IMG/VR virus record: IMGVR_UViG_3300035703_000112
Span: 1 to 57,189 of that record
Length of the DNA stretch: 57,189 nt
Direction: 5' to 3' (one strand)
Source of the DNA: a virus
Shown: positions 22,040 through 31,197 of the stretch, in pieces
How the letters are laid out: every line of letters starts with the position of its first letter
Numbering within the stretch: position 1 is the stretch's first letter
Position numbers and translations under genes: made by a program
Notes under the pieces: model-generated
What the model saw: only the letters and a program-made list of their open reading frames with translations
The model's database searches: none
Told to the model about the DNA's origin: nothing

Positions 22040-24487
22040 ATGCAGCAGAATTCTGCACAAATACTAAAGGATTTCCAGCTCAACAATTTATCTATTAAAG
22101 ATAAATCTGACTGGGATTACGGCAAGCAACTTGCTCAATATATTAATACTACAATAACTGGAGGTATATCTAGTTATTTCTGGGTTCGAAATGCTCGTTG
22201 GCGTACTAATCGTGGTTACGCTAATGGTCGTGTGCCTATGAGCAAATTCCAAGATTTGCTTGAATTCAATGGCAAGATAAACTATATAAATATTAATTGG
22301 CAGTCAATCAATGTCGTTAATCGTGTTGTATCTGGTTTGGTTGGTCGTTGGATGAGTAGAAGCGAAAAGATTAGAGTTACTGCCATAGATTCCCTATCAG
22401 TAAAACAGAAGAAAGACCAATTAGATGAGATTGAGTTCATGGTTAGTAATAGGGAAGAGCTAGAGCAATTGGAGGCTGAAGCTGGTATTCAGATTATCCC
22501 AAAGCATGAGCAACTCCCGGCTGACAAAGAAGAACTTTTGATTTGGAAAGAGCAGTTCCAGCGTTTGCCTGAAGAAATAGAGTATGAAATGTCTTGCAAT
22601 GACATTCTTGCTGCTAATGGATTTTTTGATGTCATGAAGGAAAAAATGCTTCATGATTCTGCTACTACAGGTTTTGTTGGTACTTATACTTATATGGATG
22701 ACCAAGGGGTCGTTCACGTTGAACTGTTGAAGCCAGAGAACTGCTTTTATTCTTATTCTAACTATAATGATTTCCGGGATACCACTTGGCGTGGAGTAAT
22801 CCGTACCCTAAAAATTAGTGAAATACGTCGTAGATATGGTAAGGAGTTTGGCGGTAAGTTAACTGAAGAAGAAATCTGGAAAATTGCTCAGTTTGCTAAA
22901 GAATTCCAATTGTATGATAATATTACTTGGCTTACTGAGTGGAATGTAACTTTCCTTCGTCCTTATGATGAATGGAATATTGATATTTTGGAATTTGAGC
23001 TCAAGACTGTAGATAGCGAACCATATACCGTAGTTACTACAAAGAAGAATAAGAGCACCATTGTAAAGAAGGGAAGACCTGAAAAGGTTGCAGAAAATGA
23101 GGAAGTTATCGCTGATACTCATTGGAATATATATCGTGGAGTATTTTGTCGCCAACTTAATCTGATGCTTGATTGGGGTATCAAGAAAAATATGATTCGC
23201 CCCGAAGACCCTAAAGAGGTAGGTAATGCAGAGTTCTCATATAGTTTCTATATGGTTCAGAACTATGACATGACTTCCCTCGCTATCCCAGAAAAGATTC
23301 AAGAGCCAGTTGACCAAATGATTATTGCTCGTCTAAAGATGCAGCAATTGGTGGCTAAAATGCGCCCAGTGGGTTCTCTCATTAACTGGGACGCTCTTCA
23401 AAATATTGATTACGGATTGGGAGATGGTAATAAAGCAATTGACGTAAAGAAATTGTACGACCAAACGGGTGACCTTTATTATCGAGGCAAAGACGCTGAA
23501 GGGAACCCAGTACCTGTACCTGTAACAGAATTGGCTAATTCAGGGTTCCTGAGTCAGCTTCAGGGTCTTATTTTGCTTTATGACAAGCACTATTCAATCC
23601 TTAAAGATGAATTAGGGGAAGACCCGAACTTGATTTCCCAAGCCATCCAGCCACGAGTTGCTGTATCTAATATCGATACTGCTCAGCAAGCTGCTCAGTT
23701 TGCTACTGACTATTTCTATTGGGCATATACAAACTGTATCGCTGAAACTGCTAAGAAGATTTCATGCCTTCTTAAGAATTCAGTTAAGTATGGTGCTGAT
23801 GCATATCGTGGTATGAATAAGCAAAAGCTTGCAGGTAAGATGTTTTCGACTAGAATTCAACTTCTACCTGACCAAGGGGAACTTATGCGCTTTGAGGCTT
23901 TGCTTAACCAAACTCTGGCAACTAACCCAGATTTTGTTATGTATGTAGACCCATTCCAAATTATGCGTGTAGCTAAGGAAGATGTTAAATTAGCAGAAGC
24001 TTTATTCCGTCGTGCCCAGAAGAAAATGATTGTTACTCAGCAGGAGATGGCTATGCAAAATCAGCAAATAACCTTCCAAGGTCAAATGCAAGCTGCTCAA
24101 GCTGCTGAAGAGGCAAAACGTCAAACGAAAGAATTGGAGGGCCAGATTGATATCAAGCGAGCTCAAATGACAGCAGAAGCACAGAATCGTACTAGCGTAT
24201 TGCAAATGGCTACGGCTTTGTATTTAAAGATGCAAGAAACTGGACAACCAATTCCCGCAGAACTGCAACCACTTATCCAAGCAGTTATGGAGAATGTAGG
24301 TCTGGCTGCTGTGGTTTCAACAGATGAGCAAAAGCAAATGATTGCAGCTCAAATGCAAGCAGCACAACAACAGGCGATGATGGAACAGCAAGCTATGCAA
24401 GAGCAAGGTCAAATTCCTGAAGGGGAAATGCCACCACAAGAAGAAGCTCCACTTCCCGAAGAACAAGAAATTCCCCAGCAACAATAA
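22040..24487 (+). CDS. Portal protein
   Basis: An 815-residue protein following terminase. The N-terminal region (NVVNRVVSGLVGRWMSRSEKI) and the long mixed alpha/beta core are typical of P22-type and Bacteroidota podovirus portals, as is the C-terminal Gln/Ala-rich helical tail from about residue 660 (QQEMAMQNQQITFQGQMQAA), which would form the barrel. The portal is the twelve-subunit ring through which DNA enters and leaves the head. Length is in the P22-like range. A candidate late promoter lies just upstream. Confidence 0.85.
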   Translation: MQQNSAQILKDFQLNNLSIKDKSDWDYGKQLAQYINTTITGGISSYFWVRNARWRTNRGYANGRVPMSKFQDLLEFNGKINYININWQSINVVNRVVSGLVGRWMSRSEKIRVTAIDSLSVKQKKDQLDEIEFMVSNREELEQLEAEAGIQIIPKHEQLPADKEELLIWKEQFQRLPEEIEYEMSCNDILAANGFFDVMKEKMLHDSATTGFVGTYTYMDDQGVVHVELLKPENCFYSYSNYNDFRDTTWRGVIRTLKISEIRRRYGKEFGGKLTEEEIWKIAQFAKEFQLYDNITWLTEWNVTFLRPYDEWNIDILEFELKTVDSEPYTVVTTKKNKSTIVKKGRPEKVAENEEVIADTHWNIYRGVFCRQLNLMLDWGIKKNMIRPEDPKEVGNAEFSYSFYMVQNYDMTSLAIPEKIQEPVDQMIIARLKMQQLVAKMRPVGSLINWDALQNIDYGLGDGNKAIDVKKLYDQTGDLYYRGKDAEGNPVPVPVTELANSGFLSQLQGLILLYDKHYSILKDELGEDPNLISQAIQPRVAVSNIDTAQQAAQFATDYFYWAYTNCIAETAKKISCLLKNSVKYGADAYRGMNKQKLAGKMFSTRIQLLPDQGELMRFEALLNQTLATNPDFVMYVDPFQIMRVAKEDVKLAEALFRRAQKKMIVTQQEMAMQNQQITFQGQMQAAQAAEEAKRQTKELEGQIDIKRAQMTAEAQNRTSVLQMATALYLKMQETGQPIPAELQPLIQAVMENVGLAAVVSTDEQKQMIAAQMQAAQQQAMMEQQAMQEQGQIPEGEMPPQEEAPLPEEQEIPQQQ

Positions 24488-24502
24488 AAAATCTTAAATT
24501 TG
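24486..24502 (+). promoter_or_regulatory. Late-promoter-like motif upstream of head accessory genes
   Basis: AAAAAA-T-CTTAAATTTG overlapping the end of the portal gene. The -7 element TAAATTTG is at 24495-24502, 17 bases ahead of the ATG at 24519. Same layout as 21984-22000 and 50655-50671. Confidence 0.55.
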
Positions 24503-24518
24503 TATAAAATATATTATA

Positions 24519-24788
24519 ATGCCAACAATTAATTTCACAAATCAGGTTGCATCACAAGCTTTACGTGGTCAAAATGTTGTTGTTTCTTTGGATGCAACAG
24601 AATCTGCTGATTTATCTCAACTTGAAGTAGGGATGGAGTGCCAAGAAGATGTATTTTCTACTATTGGATATATATCAAGTATTGATTTATATGGACATTC
24701 TTTCGAAGTAGCTCCTGCTCAGCCAGATTTTGTTTTTGGAGGGGAAGGGTATTTGCCTGCTACTGCAATCATTGACGTAACAATTTAA
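24519..24788 (+). CDS. Small head accessory protein, ALRGQ family member 1
   Basis: An 89-residue beta-rich protein (VASQALRGQNVVVSLDATES). It shares with the 25179 protein: ALRGQ-x-V-x-V-x-L, a VG, then GYISSIDLYGHSF and P-x-QP-x-F. The small size, position between portal and scaffold, and duplication suggest head decoration or head-completion proteins. No known family recognised. Confidence 0.55.
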   Translation: MPTINFTNQVASQALRGQNVVVSLDATESADLSQLEVGMECQEDVFSTIGYISSIDLYGHSFEVAPAQPDFVFGGEGYLPATAIIDVTI

Positions 24789-24798
24789 ATTATAAAAA

Positions 24799-25176
24799 AT
24801 GTCAGTTCAAATTGTTTTAGATGTAACTAATGAATATACTACTGGTTCTGAATCTGGAACTGCTCGTTTAGCCAAATTAGACATTGGTGGATTTGATTAT
24901 GCAGTTGTTCAGGTTGTCAGCCCTACCGCAGCCGTATCATTTACGAATACAAATGATTCTGGAGATATCCAAGGAGTGTCTGACGGTAGTGCTGTTTCGG
25001 CTACAAATGCAGTTACTGTTCAAGGAACAAATCTAGCAAACGGTAGTGCGGTATCTTCTTTAGCAGCTAGCGGTCTTGTACGGTTTCAGTCTATTGGTCG
25101 ATATTTATTTATAGATGGTACTGCGACTAGTGCAGATATTACTAAACTTCTTGTTCGTCTTTATAAAATTCATTGA
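24799..25176 (+). CDS. Head accessory or decoration-type protein
   Basis: A 125-residue Thr/Ala/Ser-rich beta protein (AVVQVVSPTAAVSFTNTNDSG, ATNAVTVQGTNLANGSAVSS). Ends with FLFIDGT-like YLFIDGTATSADITKLLVRL. Probably a surface protein of the capsid. It lies between the two ALRGQ-family genes. No diagnostic motif, so the assignment is by context. Confidence 0.5.
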   Translation: MSVQIVLDVTNEYTTGSESGTARLAKLDIGGFDYAVVQVVSPTAAVSFTNTNDSGDIQGVSDGSAVSATNAVTVQGTNLANGSAVSSLAASGLVRFQSIGRYLFIDGTATSADITKLLVRLYKIH

Positions 25177-25178
25177 TA

Positions 25179-25526
25179 ATGATATCTGTAACCAGCATAC
25201 TTTCTTACCAAGCTCTTAGGGGTCAATCCGTAAGAGTTTATTTGAGTAACTCAGATTCCTCTATTCTGGGTTCATTGTATGTAGGACAGATTATAGAGAT
25301 TAATTCAACGAATGTTTTAGGTTATATTGTAAGCGTAGATGAATACGGGAGAAGTTTCTTGATTTCCCCAATACAACCTAATTTTACATTAGAATCTGCC
25401 GGGACTCCCGGATATTTTGATGCTGGGGAAATTGTATATATTGATGGACAATTAAACTTGCTTTTGCAGGAAGATGATTATGCTCTTCTTCAAGAAGATG
25501 GGGGAGCAATTTTACTAGAAAATTAA
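25179..25526 (+). CDS. Small head accessory protein, ALRGQ family member 2
   Basis: A 115-residue relative of the 24519 protein (SYQALRGQSVRVYLSNSDSS, GYIVSVDEYGRSF, P-I-QP-N-F). It adds a C-terminal tail LLLQEDDYALLQEDGGAILLE, a repeated LLQED signature often found at the ends of phage and prophage surface proteins. The ATG at 25179 was chosen over a TTG at 25173 because the earlier codon lies inside the preceding stop context. Confidence 0.55.
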   Translation: MISVTSILSYQALRGQSVRVYLSNSDSSILGSLYVGQIIEINSTNVLGYIVSVDEYGRSFLISPIQPNFTLESAGTPGYFDAGEIVYIDGQLNLLLQEDDYALLQEDGGAILLEN

Positions 25527-25532
25527 AAAATA

Positions 25533-25991
25533 ATGGCTGATAAATCAATATCCCAACTCATTAGTGCTTCCACTCCTCTCGCAGGGTCTGAAGAATTGGC
25601 GATTGTACAGAGTGGAAGTACAGTGAAAGCAACAGCTCAGGACATTGCTGACTTGGCTGCTGGCATTCCTTACAAAAGTTATGTAGCAATAGTTAACCAA
25701 TCTGGTACAAATAACCCTACGGTTTCAGTTCTTGAAAATACTATTGGTACTATGACTGTAACAAGAAATGCCGTAGGAGTTTATTATTTTGCATCTTCTG
25801 GATTTGGTGGATTTGCTGGGAATAATAAAGTTGTTGTTTTAATTACAAATGGGCAAAGCACAACAGGTTTGTATCAAGGACAATATGTTCCTCCTATTGG
25901 AACAGTTACAGTTACTTCTCTTAATACATCAAATTCTGCTACTGACGGATTACTTAGTAATGCAACTATTGAAATTCGCTTATACCCCTAA
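25533..25991 (+). CDS. Head-fibre-like protein
   Basis: A 152-residue protein starting with MADKSISQLISASTPLAGSEEL then QSGSTVKATAQDIADLAAG. This start is the common anchoring segment of phage fibre-like proteins ('SISQL...A..L.G.E.L.IVQ.G.T.KAT..DIA'). The remainder is a compact beta domain. Position between portal and scaffold suggests head attachment. Confidence 0.65.
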   Translation: MADKSISQLISASTPLAGSEELAIVQSGSTVKATAQDIADLAAGIPYKSYVAIVNQSGTNNPTVSVLENTIGTMTVTRNAVGVYYFASSGFGGFAGNNKVVVLITNGQSTTGLYQGQYVPPIGTVTVTSLNTSNSATDGLLSNATIEIRLYP

Positions 25992-26002
25992 AACCTAAAT
26001 AA

Positions 26003-26155
26003 ATGAAAGAGATGATTAAACGTGCAGATGGTTCTTACTCGCAAAGAGGTCTTTGGGATAATATCCGTGCGAATAAGGGAAGTGGTAAAGAACCTACCAA
26101 AGAAATGTTGAAGCAGGAGAAAAAAATTAAATTAAAGGTTAAAAAGAAAAACTAA
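26003..26155 (+). CDS. Small basic virion-type protein (RADGSYS..GLWDNIR)
   Basis: A 50-residue protein: RADGSYSQRGLWDNIRANKG, then GKEPTKEMLKQEKKIK and a Lys-rich end. The GLWDNIR...GSGK.PTKEML pattern is one I have seen in small proteins next to capsid genes of many tailed phages. Role unknown; a tiny virion or DNA-associated component is likely. It begins an operon segment leading to the scaffold. Confidence 0.65.
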   Translation: MKEMIKRADGSYSQRGLWDNIRANKGSGKEPTKEMLKQEKKIKLKVKKKN

Positions 26156-26159
26156 TTTT

Positions 26160-26387
26160 ATGAAAATAAAATTAAAAGTAAAAAAGCAATCAGAAATTGG
26201 TAATGATAAAGGTGCTTTGAGAGCGGCAAAGCAAGGAGCCAAAGCGCAAGTAAAGTCTGAATTTAAGGCCAAGGTAGCTGAGGCAAAATCTGATATGCCT
26301 AAAAAAGAAGCTAAAATGGTTATCGGGAAAGAGCGTAAAAACTATATGGCTGCTAAGAAAGAAATTAGAAAATACACAGATTACTAA
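26160..26387 (+). CDS. Small Lys-rich protein
   Basis: A 75-residue very basic protein (MKIKLKVKKQSEIGN; AKAQVKSEFKAKVAEAK; KERKNYMAAKKEIRK), helical by pattern. Its opening K-I-K-L-K-V-K-K echoes the end of the preceding protein and the starts of the 18069 and 18268 proteins. Possibly packaged with DNA. Function unknown. Confidence 0.55.
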   Translation: MKIKLKVKKQSEIGNDKGALRAAKQGAKAQVKSEFKAKVAEAKSDMPKKEAKMVIGKERKNYMAAKKEIRKYTDY

Positions 26388-26397
26388 AAAAAATAAA

Positions 26398-26814
26398 ATG
26401 GCTACTGTTTTTAAAGTTCGGGAAGATATGGCTAAGTCTAAAATGACTCCAGAGGATATTCAGTCTAAACTTTTTTATTTGTCTGATGCAGCTCACAAGC
26501 TACATTTAGATACAAAATCTTATGCTGAGCATAAAGCTTTAGGTAAACTGTATGAAGGTCTTATTGGATTTCGTGATGAAATTTCTGAAAAGCTGATGGG
26601 GTATATGAATGGGAAGCGCATTGGAGGGTTTTCTGTTGGTAAACTTCCTGAATATTCTGCTGGGGAATCAATGAAATTAGCTGATGAGGTTGTTGACTTC
26701 GCTAAAGATTTGTGTGATTATGCAGCTGCTAACAAATTTATTGATTTGGAAAACGTAGGTCAAAGCTTAAGTGGCCTTGGAGCTCAAACCAAATATCTTC
26801 TCACTCTTAAGTAA
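26398..26814 (+). CDS. DUF5856/Dps-like helical protein
   Basis: A 138-residue all-helical protein. The stretch LHLDTKSYAEHKALGKLYEGLIGFRDEI with its spaced His, Tyr, His and Asp/Glu is ferritin/Dps-like and similar to DUF5856 proteins found in Bacteroidota phages. Metal-binding residues of a true ferroxidase centre are incomplete by eye. It may be a small head-associated or stress-protective protein. It lies directly before the scaffold gene. Confidence 0.5.
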   Translation: MATVFKVREDMAKSKMTPEDIQSKLFYLSDAAHKLHLDTKSYAEHKALGKLYEGLIGFRDEISEKLMGYMNGKRIGGFSVGKLPEYSAGESMKLADEVVDFAKDLCDYAAANKFIDLENVGQSLSGLGAQTKYLLTLK

Positions 26815-26839
26815 TTTATTTCTAACCTAAAATATAATC

Positions 26840-28045
26840 ATGTCTGAAACAACACAAAATTTGCAGCAAGAATCAACAGAACAGGTACAACAGCCATCTG
26901 CTGAGCAAAGTCAACAGCCATCATTTAATCCTTTTTCTGATAGCAGTTGGGTGACCCCATCTGAAGATGGTAATATCAACTTTGCTTCTGAGGCCACCTC
27001 TTCCCAGCAACCTACATCAACAGAAGAAGAATACGAAGAAGAAATCGTAGAACCTTCTGAATGGCTTAAGCGTGAATTTAATTGGGAAAGTGTTGACGCT
27101 GCAAAACAAGAACTTGAGGAGCTTCGGAAACTTAAAGAATCTAGTGTAGAAAGTGAAGTAGAGTTTGAAAATGAAGAAAGTTTAAATCTTTTCCGTTTAT
27201 TTAAAGAAGGTAAACAGGATGAGGTATATAGTTATTTAGAGACTCGTCGTAAACTTAATAGTTTGATTGACGGGGAATTGAATAGAGATTCTGCTGTTGA
27301 AATCGTAAAGATGAACATGCGGAATAGCTATCCTGATTTAACCAAAGAAGAAATTGAGTTTCAGTTTAATCGAAACTTTGGTGTTCCCGCAAAACCAGTC
27401 CAAAAAGATATCGAGACTGACGAGGAGTATCAAGAGCGTTTGGATACTTGGCAAAATCAAGTAAAAGAAGCTGAAACAGAACTAATGATTGAAGCAAAGC
27501 TGGCTAAACCAGATTTGCAGAAATATCGTAATGAGCTAGTTTTTCCAGAAATAGAAGATGGTCGCAGTTCTTATGAGCCAACCCAAGAAGAATTGGAGGC
27601 TCAGTCGAAACTTGTAGACTATTTCAAAAACTCTGCTAATGATGCTCTTTCATCTTTTGATGGGTTTAGCGTTTCGGTTAAAGACGAAGAAGTCGACATA
27701 CCGTTGTCTTACGCTATCTCCCAAGAAGAGAAAGGTGTTGTTGCACAGCAACTTGAACGGTTTGCTGATTCAGGATTTGATGCAAATGTAATCTTGGCTG
27801 AAAGGTGGTTGACGCAAGACGGAAACATCAACACAAATCAAATTGTAAAAGATTTGGCTTTGTTGTTAAGTGAGGGGAAGATGAGTCAGAAGTTTGTGAA
27901 CGAGGCTGCTTCAAAGCGTCTCGCTGAACACATTCGTCGGACTAGTAACATTAATGTTACTTCCCGAACCCCACAGAATACCTTCAGCCCAGAATCCAAA
28001 TCTGACAGGGATAAGCAAATTGAATATATCTGGAAGAATAGTTGA
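26840..28045 (+). CDS. Scaffolding-like protein
   Basis: A 401-residue, strongly acidic protein with a Gln/Ser/Pro-rich disordered N-terminus (about 1-70) and long charged helices (VDAAKQELEELRKLKES; KEAETELMIEAKLAKPDLQ). It ends with a basic/polar tail (SPESKSDRDKQIEYIWK). Acidic, helical proteins immediately upstream of the major capsid gene are typical scaffolds that guide prohead assembly and then leave. Assignment is by position and composition. Confidence 0.7.
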   Translation: MSETTQNLQQESTEQVQQPSAEQSQQPSFNPFSDSSWVTPSEDGNINFASEATSSQQPTSTEEEYEEEIVEPSEWLKREFNWESVDAAKQELEELRKLKESSVESEVEFENEESLNLFRLFKEGKQDEVYSYLETRRKLNSLIDGELNRDSAVEIVKMNMRNSYPDLTKEEIEFQFNRNFGVPAKPVQKDIETDEEYQERLDTWQNQVKEAETELMIEAKLAKPDLQKYRNELVFPEIEDGRSSYEPTQEELEAQSKLVDYFKNSANDALSSFDGFSVSVKDEEVDIPLSYAISQEEKGVVAQQLERFADSGFDANVILAERWLTQDGNINTNQIVKDLALLLSEGKMSQKFVNEAASKRLAEHIRRTSNINVTSRTPQNTFSPESKSDRDKQIEYIWKNS

Positions 28046-28077
28046 TATATATTCAATAACAATTAAAATTTAACAAA

Positions 28078-29517
28078 ATGGCTGGTATTCCTACGTCGAA
28101 TATACTCCAACCGGGTAATATAAGTCTCTCCGGCGGTATAACTAGACAACTCGTGTCGGACCTACAACTCCTGACACCTCAGTATTACAAGAACTATGTT
28201 GAAAAATATGGTTCTGAAGATTTCACTTGGTGGCTCGCTACCTACGCTGGTATGGAAGAAGTTAAAAACCGTGACTTCTTTTGGTTTGAAAACCGTGGTA
28301 AACTTATCACTGGTATTCAGGCTGCTGCCAACGTATCTGGCGCTACAGCAGGTGCTACTATCACCGTAACTTTGGCTGCTGCTTATCACTACAACAGTGG
28401 TACTCAAGCTCCTTTGCGTCCGGGTGAAACTGTTCGTGTAGCCTCTACCAACGTAGAAGGTCAAATTTTGGCCATCACTGGTACTACACCGAGCGCCTTC
28501 ACTTTCACAGTTCGCCCTAAAATCTCTACTCAGTCTTTGTCATCTGCTGGTGCAACTAATCAGCTCCTTGCTACTGATGTATTGATTTTTGGTGGTATCA
28601 TGGATGCTGGTGAAGCTTCTACTTCTAATCAACCAATGATTCAGTTGGATGAGAAGTACACTAACACCATCACTGAAATGCGTGAAACTTTCACAGCAAC
28701 TGACCTCGCTGAGATGACCGAAGTGTATTACACTGGTGGTTTCTCTGGTGATGTTCCTGCTGGTGGTGCACAAGCTGGTACTTCCCTCTTCACACTGAAA
28801 GGGCTGGTAAAATCTAACGTACGTTTCAAAGATGACGTTGAGATGAAGCTGATGCGCGGTAATATCGTAAATAACAGTGGTCTGTCTACTTCAACTTCAG
28901 TAGGTTCTGAGGGTATCATCCCTAAGGTACTGGCTGATGGTGAAACAGTAGGTTATACTGCTGGTAACCTCGATATCGCCAAAATCCACGAAATCACCCG
29001 TATCATGGATGTGAACGGTTGTACTAGTGAGAACATGTGGCTGCAAGACATCTATCAGAACCAAAACTTCTCTGATGGTCTGTTTGCTGCATACCCTGCT
29101 GGTGCTTGGGTTTGGGGAAGTAACGAAAAATCTGAAGAGGCTGCAATCAGCTATGGTTGCAAATCTATCGCTATCGATGGATACCACTTCAAGGTTAAGA
29201 AGTATCGTCCTTTCAACTCTGAGTATCTGACTGGTGTTACTCCTACGAATGACTTCTTCCGTAACTTCGGTATGATTTGCCCTCAGGGTGAAACTCGCGA
29301 TGCCAAGGATGCAAGCAAAACGTACAAGAACATCTCCATCATGTACCAGCAACCTCCCAAAGGTGGTACTATCGGAAACGGTATTCGTGTATGGCAATGG
29401 GGTGGTGGTTCTCAGAATCCCACAACCGGAACCATGAACGATAACGTGGAAATGATTACTTATCGTGGAAGCCGCGTTGTTGCTGCTAACCAGTTTGTAA
29501 TCGTACAAGCTTCCTAA
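28078..29517 (+). CDS. Major capsid protein
   Basis: A 479-residue protein between the scaffold and connector genes, followed by a strong terminator. It starts MAGIPTSNILQPGNISLSGG; the region EDFTWWLATYAGMEEVKNRDFFWFE and the C-terminal WQWGGGSQNPTTGTMND resemble major capsid proteins of Bacteroidota podovirus-like phages. The length is in the expected HK97-fold range. Codon choice shifts to G/C-ending codons compared with neighbours (CTG, ACC, AAC, GGT), as expected for the most abundant protein. Motif evidence alone is weak, context is strong. Confidence 0.8.
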   Translation: MAGIPTSNILQPGNISLSGGITRQLVSDLQLLTPQYYKNYVEKYGSEDFTWWLATYAGMEEVKNRDFFWFENRGKLITGIQAAANVSGATAGATITVTLAAAYHYNSGTQAPLRPGETVRVASTNVEGQILAITGTTPSAFTFTVRPKISTQSLSSAGATNQLLATDVLIFGGIMDAGEASTSNQPMIQLDEKYTNTITEMRETFTATDLAEMTEVYYTGGFSGDVPAGGAQAGTSLFTLKGLVKSNVRFKDDVEMKLMRGNIVNNSGLSTSTSVGSEGIIPKVLADGETVGYTAGNLDIAKIHEITRIMDVNGCTSENMWLQDIYQNQNFSDGLFAAYPAGAWVWGSNEKSEEAAISYGCKSIAIDGYHFKVKKYRPFNSEYLTGVTPTNDFFRNFGMICPQGETRDAKDASKTYKNISIMYQQPPKGGTIGNGIRVWQWGGGSQNPTTGTMNDNVEMITYRGSRVVAANQFVIVQAS

Positions 29518-29534
29518 TATTTAGGAACAAACTA

Positions 29535-29564
29535 GGGGGCGGTGAAATATCCGCCCCCATTTTT
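29535..29564 (+). terminator. Strong intrinsic terminator after the capsid gene
   Basis: GGGGGCGG (29535-29542), loop TGAAATAT, CCGCCCCC (29551-29558), then ATTTTT. A perfect 8-bp GC-rich stem with a U-tract. It would limit read-through from the highly expressed capsid gene into the connector genes. Confidence 0.88.
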
Positions 29565-29626
29565 AAATCACACCGCCCATACAAATGGGGTCATTAGTTA
29601 CTTAAATGGTATAAAAATTAATTAAA

Positions 29627-30517
29627 ATGGCAAAATTGTCAGATGTCCAGTTTTCACTGGGCGGAGAGCCCCAAAATAGTGGGCCATCAGAAGGAGAGAA
29701 AATAGTTATCAATGAAATTCGGGAAGTCACGCCTACTGGTGTGAAATTTCACATTTTTAAGCTTGTATCTAATACAAGAAAAGGTGGAGTACACGTTCCG
29801 GGAATTGATGACGTAATCAATCCTAAAACAGGAAAGATGGAACGGATTCGTTTGCTTACTGGTGTTGACACTATTTGGCTTAAAGAGCAAAAAGATGTCA
29901 CTGCTGATTATGCAAAAATGAATCAAAGAAATTTGAGCTTTGTTCGTGGTACTAAGATTTTACGAATTCCCGACTACGACAATACAGCTCTTGAATTTGC
30001 TCGGTTGACTCGACACAATATCGGAAGCCCTGCAAATAAAACAGGAAGTCATTTTGAATTCTATGAGTACAATCCAGAACGAGAACAACAAGAGTTGCTG
30101 CGTAAGGAGGAACTTGAGATAAAAATGGCTATCTTAGCACAAGGAATGCAAGCGGAAAAAATGAAAAAACATGCTGCATTCTTAGGAATCCGACTCATTG
30201 ATGACCTCGGGTTGCCGAAGTCGGAAGAAGGTTTGCGTAGAGAATATATGATTTACGCAAAACGGAATCCAGATTATTTTGGGAAAACGGTAGAATCTAA
30301 AGAAGTAGAGTTGGCATGGTTAGTGAAACGAGCTATTTTGGATTCTAAGCTTGAGATTGGACGGGAAGCTGGTAAAGTTTATTGGGCAAATGGCGGCGGT
30401 TTTATCGCAGCAATTCCCCGAAATGAAAACGTAGAAAGCTACCTAGTTAATCTCGCGCTTACAAATACCGAAGAAGGGCGTGAATTTAAAGATAGATTAA
30501 CGAAAGTAACATCTTAA
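29627..30517 (+). CDS. Head-associated protein downstream of capsid, unknown
   Basis: A 296-residue protein (starts MAKLSDVQFSLGGEPQNSG). The middle section is helical and charged (REQQELLRKEELEIKMAIL) and the rest mixed. It holds the position commonly occupied by a head-completion or head-tail joining protein just after the major capsid gene. It abuts the following connector by two bases. No family recognised. Confidence 0.5.
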   Translation: MAKLSDVQFSLGGEPQNSGPSEGEKIVINEIREVTPTGVKFHIFKLVSNTRKGGVHVPGIDDVINPKTGKMERIRLLTGVDTIWLKEQKDVTADYAKMNQRNLSFVRGTKILRIPDYDNTALEFARLTRHNIGSPANKTGSHFEFYEYNPEREQQELLRKEELEIKMAILAQGMQAEKMKKHAAFLGIRLIDDLGLPKSEEGLRREYMIYAKRNPDYFGKTVESKEVELAWLVKRAILDSKLEIGREAGKVYWANGGGFIAAIPRNENVESYLVNLALTNTEEGREFKDRLTKVTS

Positions 30518-30519
30518 CA

Positions 30520-31197
30520 ATGGCATACACGGTTGATGACGTATATCAAATAGTTACTTATAGTGTAGGGAAGAACCTTCAGCAAGGGTACGTTTCTCCT
30601 GCTGACTTCAACCTTGTCATCAATCAGGCTCAAAAGAGCTATGCTTCCTACTTGTTAGGGAACTTTCAACAATATCAACCGGGAAGACCCCAAGCTAGGG
30701 TTGAATTTGGGCAGAACACGGTAGTACGTCAGCGCTTGACTCCAATTATTTATGGATATAATTTAAGTGTTGATTCTTCCGGGTTCTCCCCATACCCCGG
30801 TGATTATTTACAACAAGATGCTATGTGGAGCTTCTACGGATATAATAGAGTCCGGGAAGTGCAGCAACAATATTTTTATTCTATTTACAACTCTGTTATT
30901 GACCCAGTTGGTGGTTGGCCAGTATATATGCTTGAATATGATGGATTTCGGTTCTTCCCTAATAACATAGGAGCAGCCAAGCTATCATACGTTAGAAACC
31001 CTCCAGATATGATTTGGGGGTATACATTGAACGTGAACGGAATCCCCGTCTACAATCCTGCGTCTAGTACACAACCAGTGTGGGATGATGCTTCAATCCT
31101 TGAAATTATTGTGCGGGCTCTTCGTATAATTGGAGTAAATTTGCAATACAATGATGTTAATGCCTACGCAAACGAAATAAAGCAAATAGGACAGTAA
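30520..31197 (+). CDS. Head-tail connector (ring) protein 1
   Basis: A 225-residue protein beginning with helices that match connector-type openings (YTVDDVYQIVTYSVGK, SPADFNLVINQAQKSYASYLLG), followed by a Tyr/Pro-rich beta region and a helical end (ASILEIIVRALRIIGVNLQ). The set of three connector-sized proteins in this area (225, 210 and 256 residues) agrees with ring proteins linking portal and tail in podovirus-like phages. Assigned by pattern and position. Confidence 0.6.
   Translation: MAYTVDDVYQIVTYSVGKNLQQGYVSPADFNLVINQAQKSYASYLLGNFQQYQPGRPQARVEFGQNTVVRQRLTPIIYGYNLSVDSSGFSPYPGDYLQQDAMWSFYGYNRVREVQQQYFYSIYNSVIDPVGGWPVYMLEYDGFRFFPNNIGAAKLSYVRNPPDMIWGYTLNVNGIPVYNPASSTQPVWDDASILEIIVRALRIIGVNLQYNDVNAYANEIKQIGQ

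Noticed and set aside
28897-29508. 203-residue minus-strand open frame opposite the capsid gene
   Set aside because: Reverse-complement shadow created by the G/C-biased codons of the capsid gene; no motif and no plausible start context.
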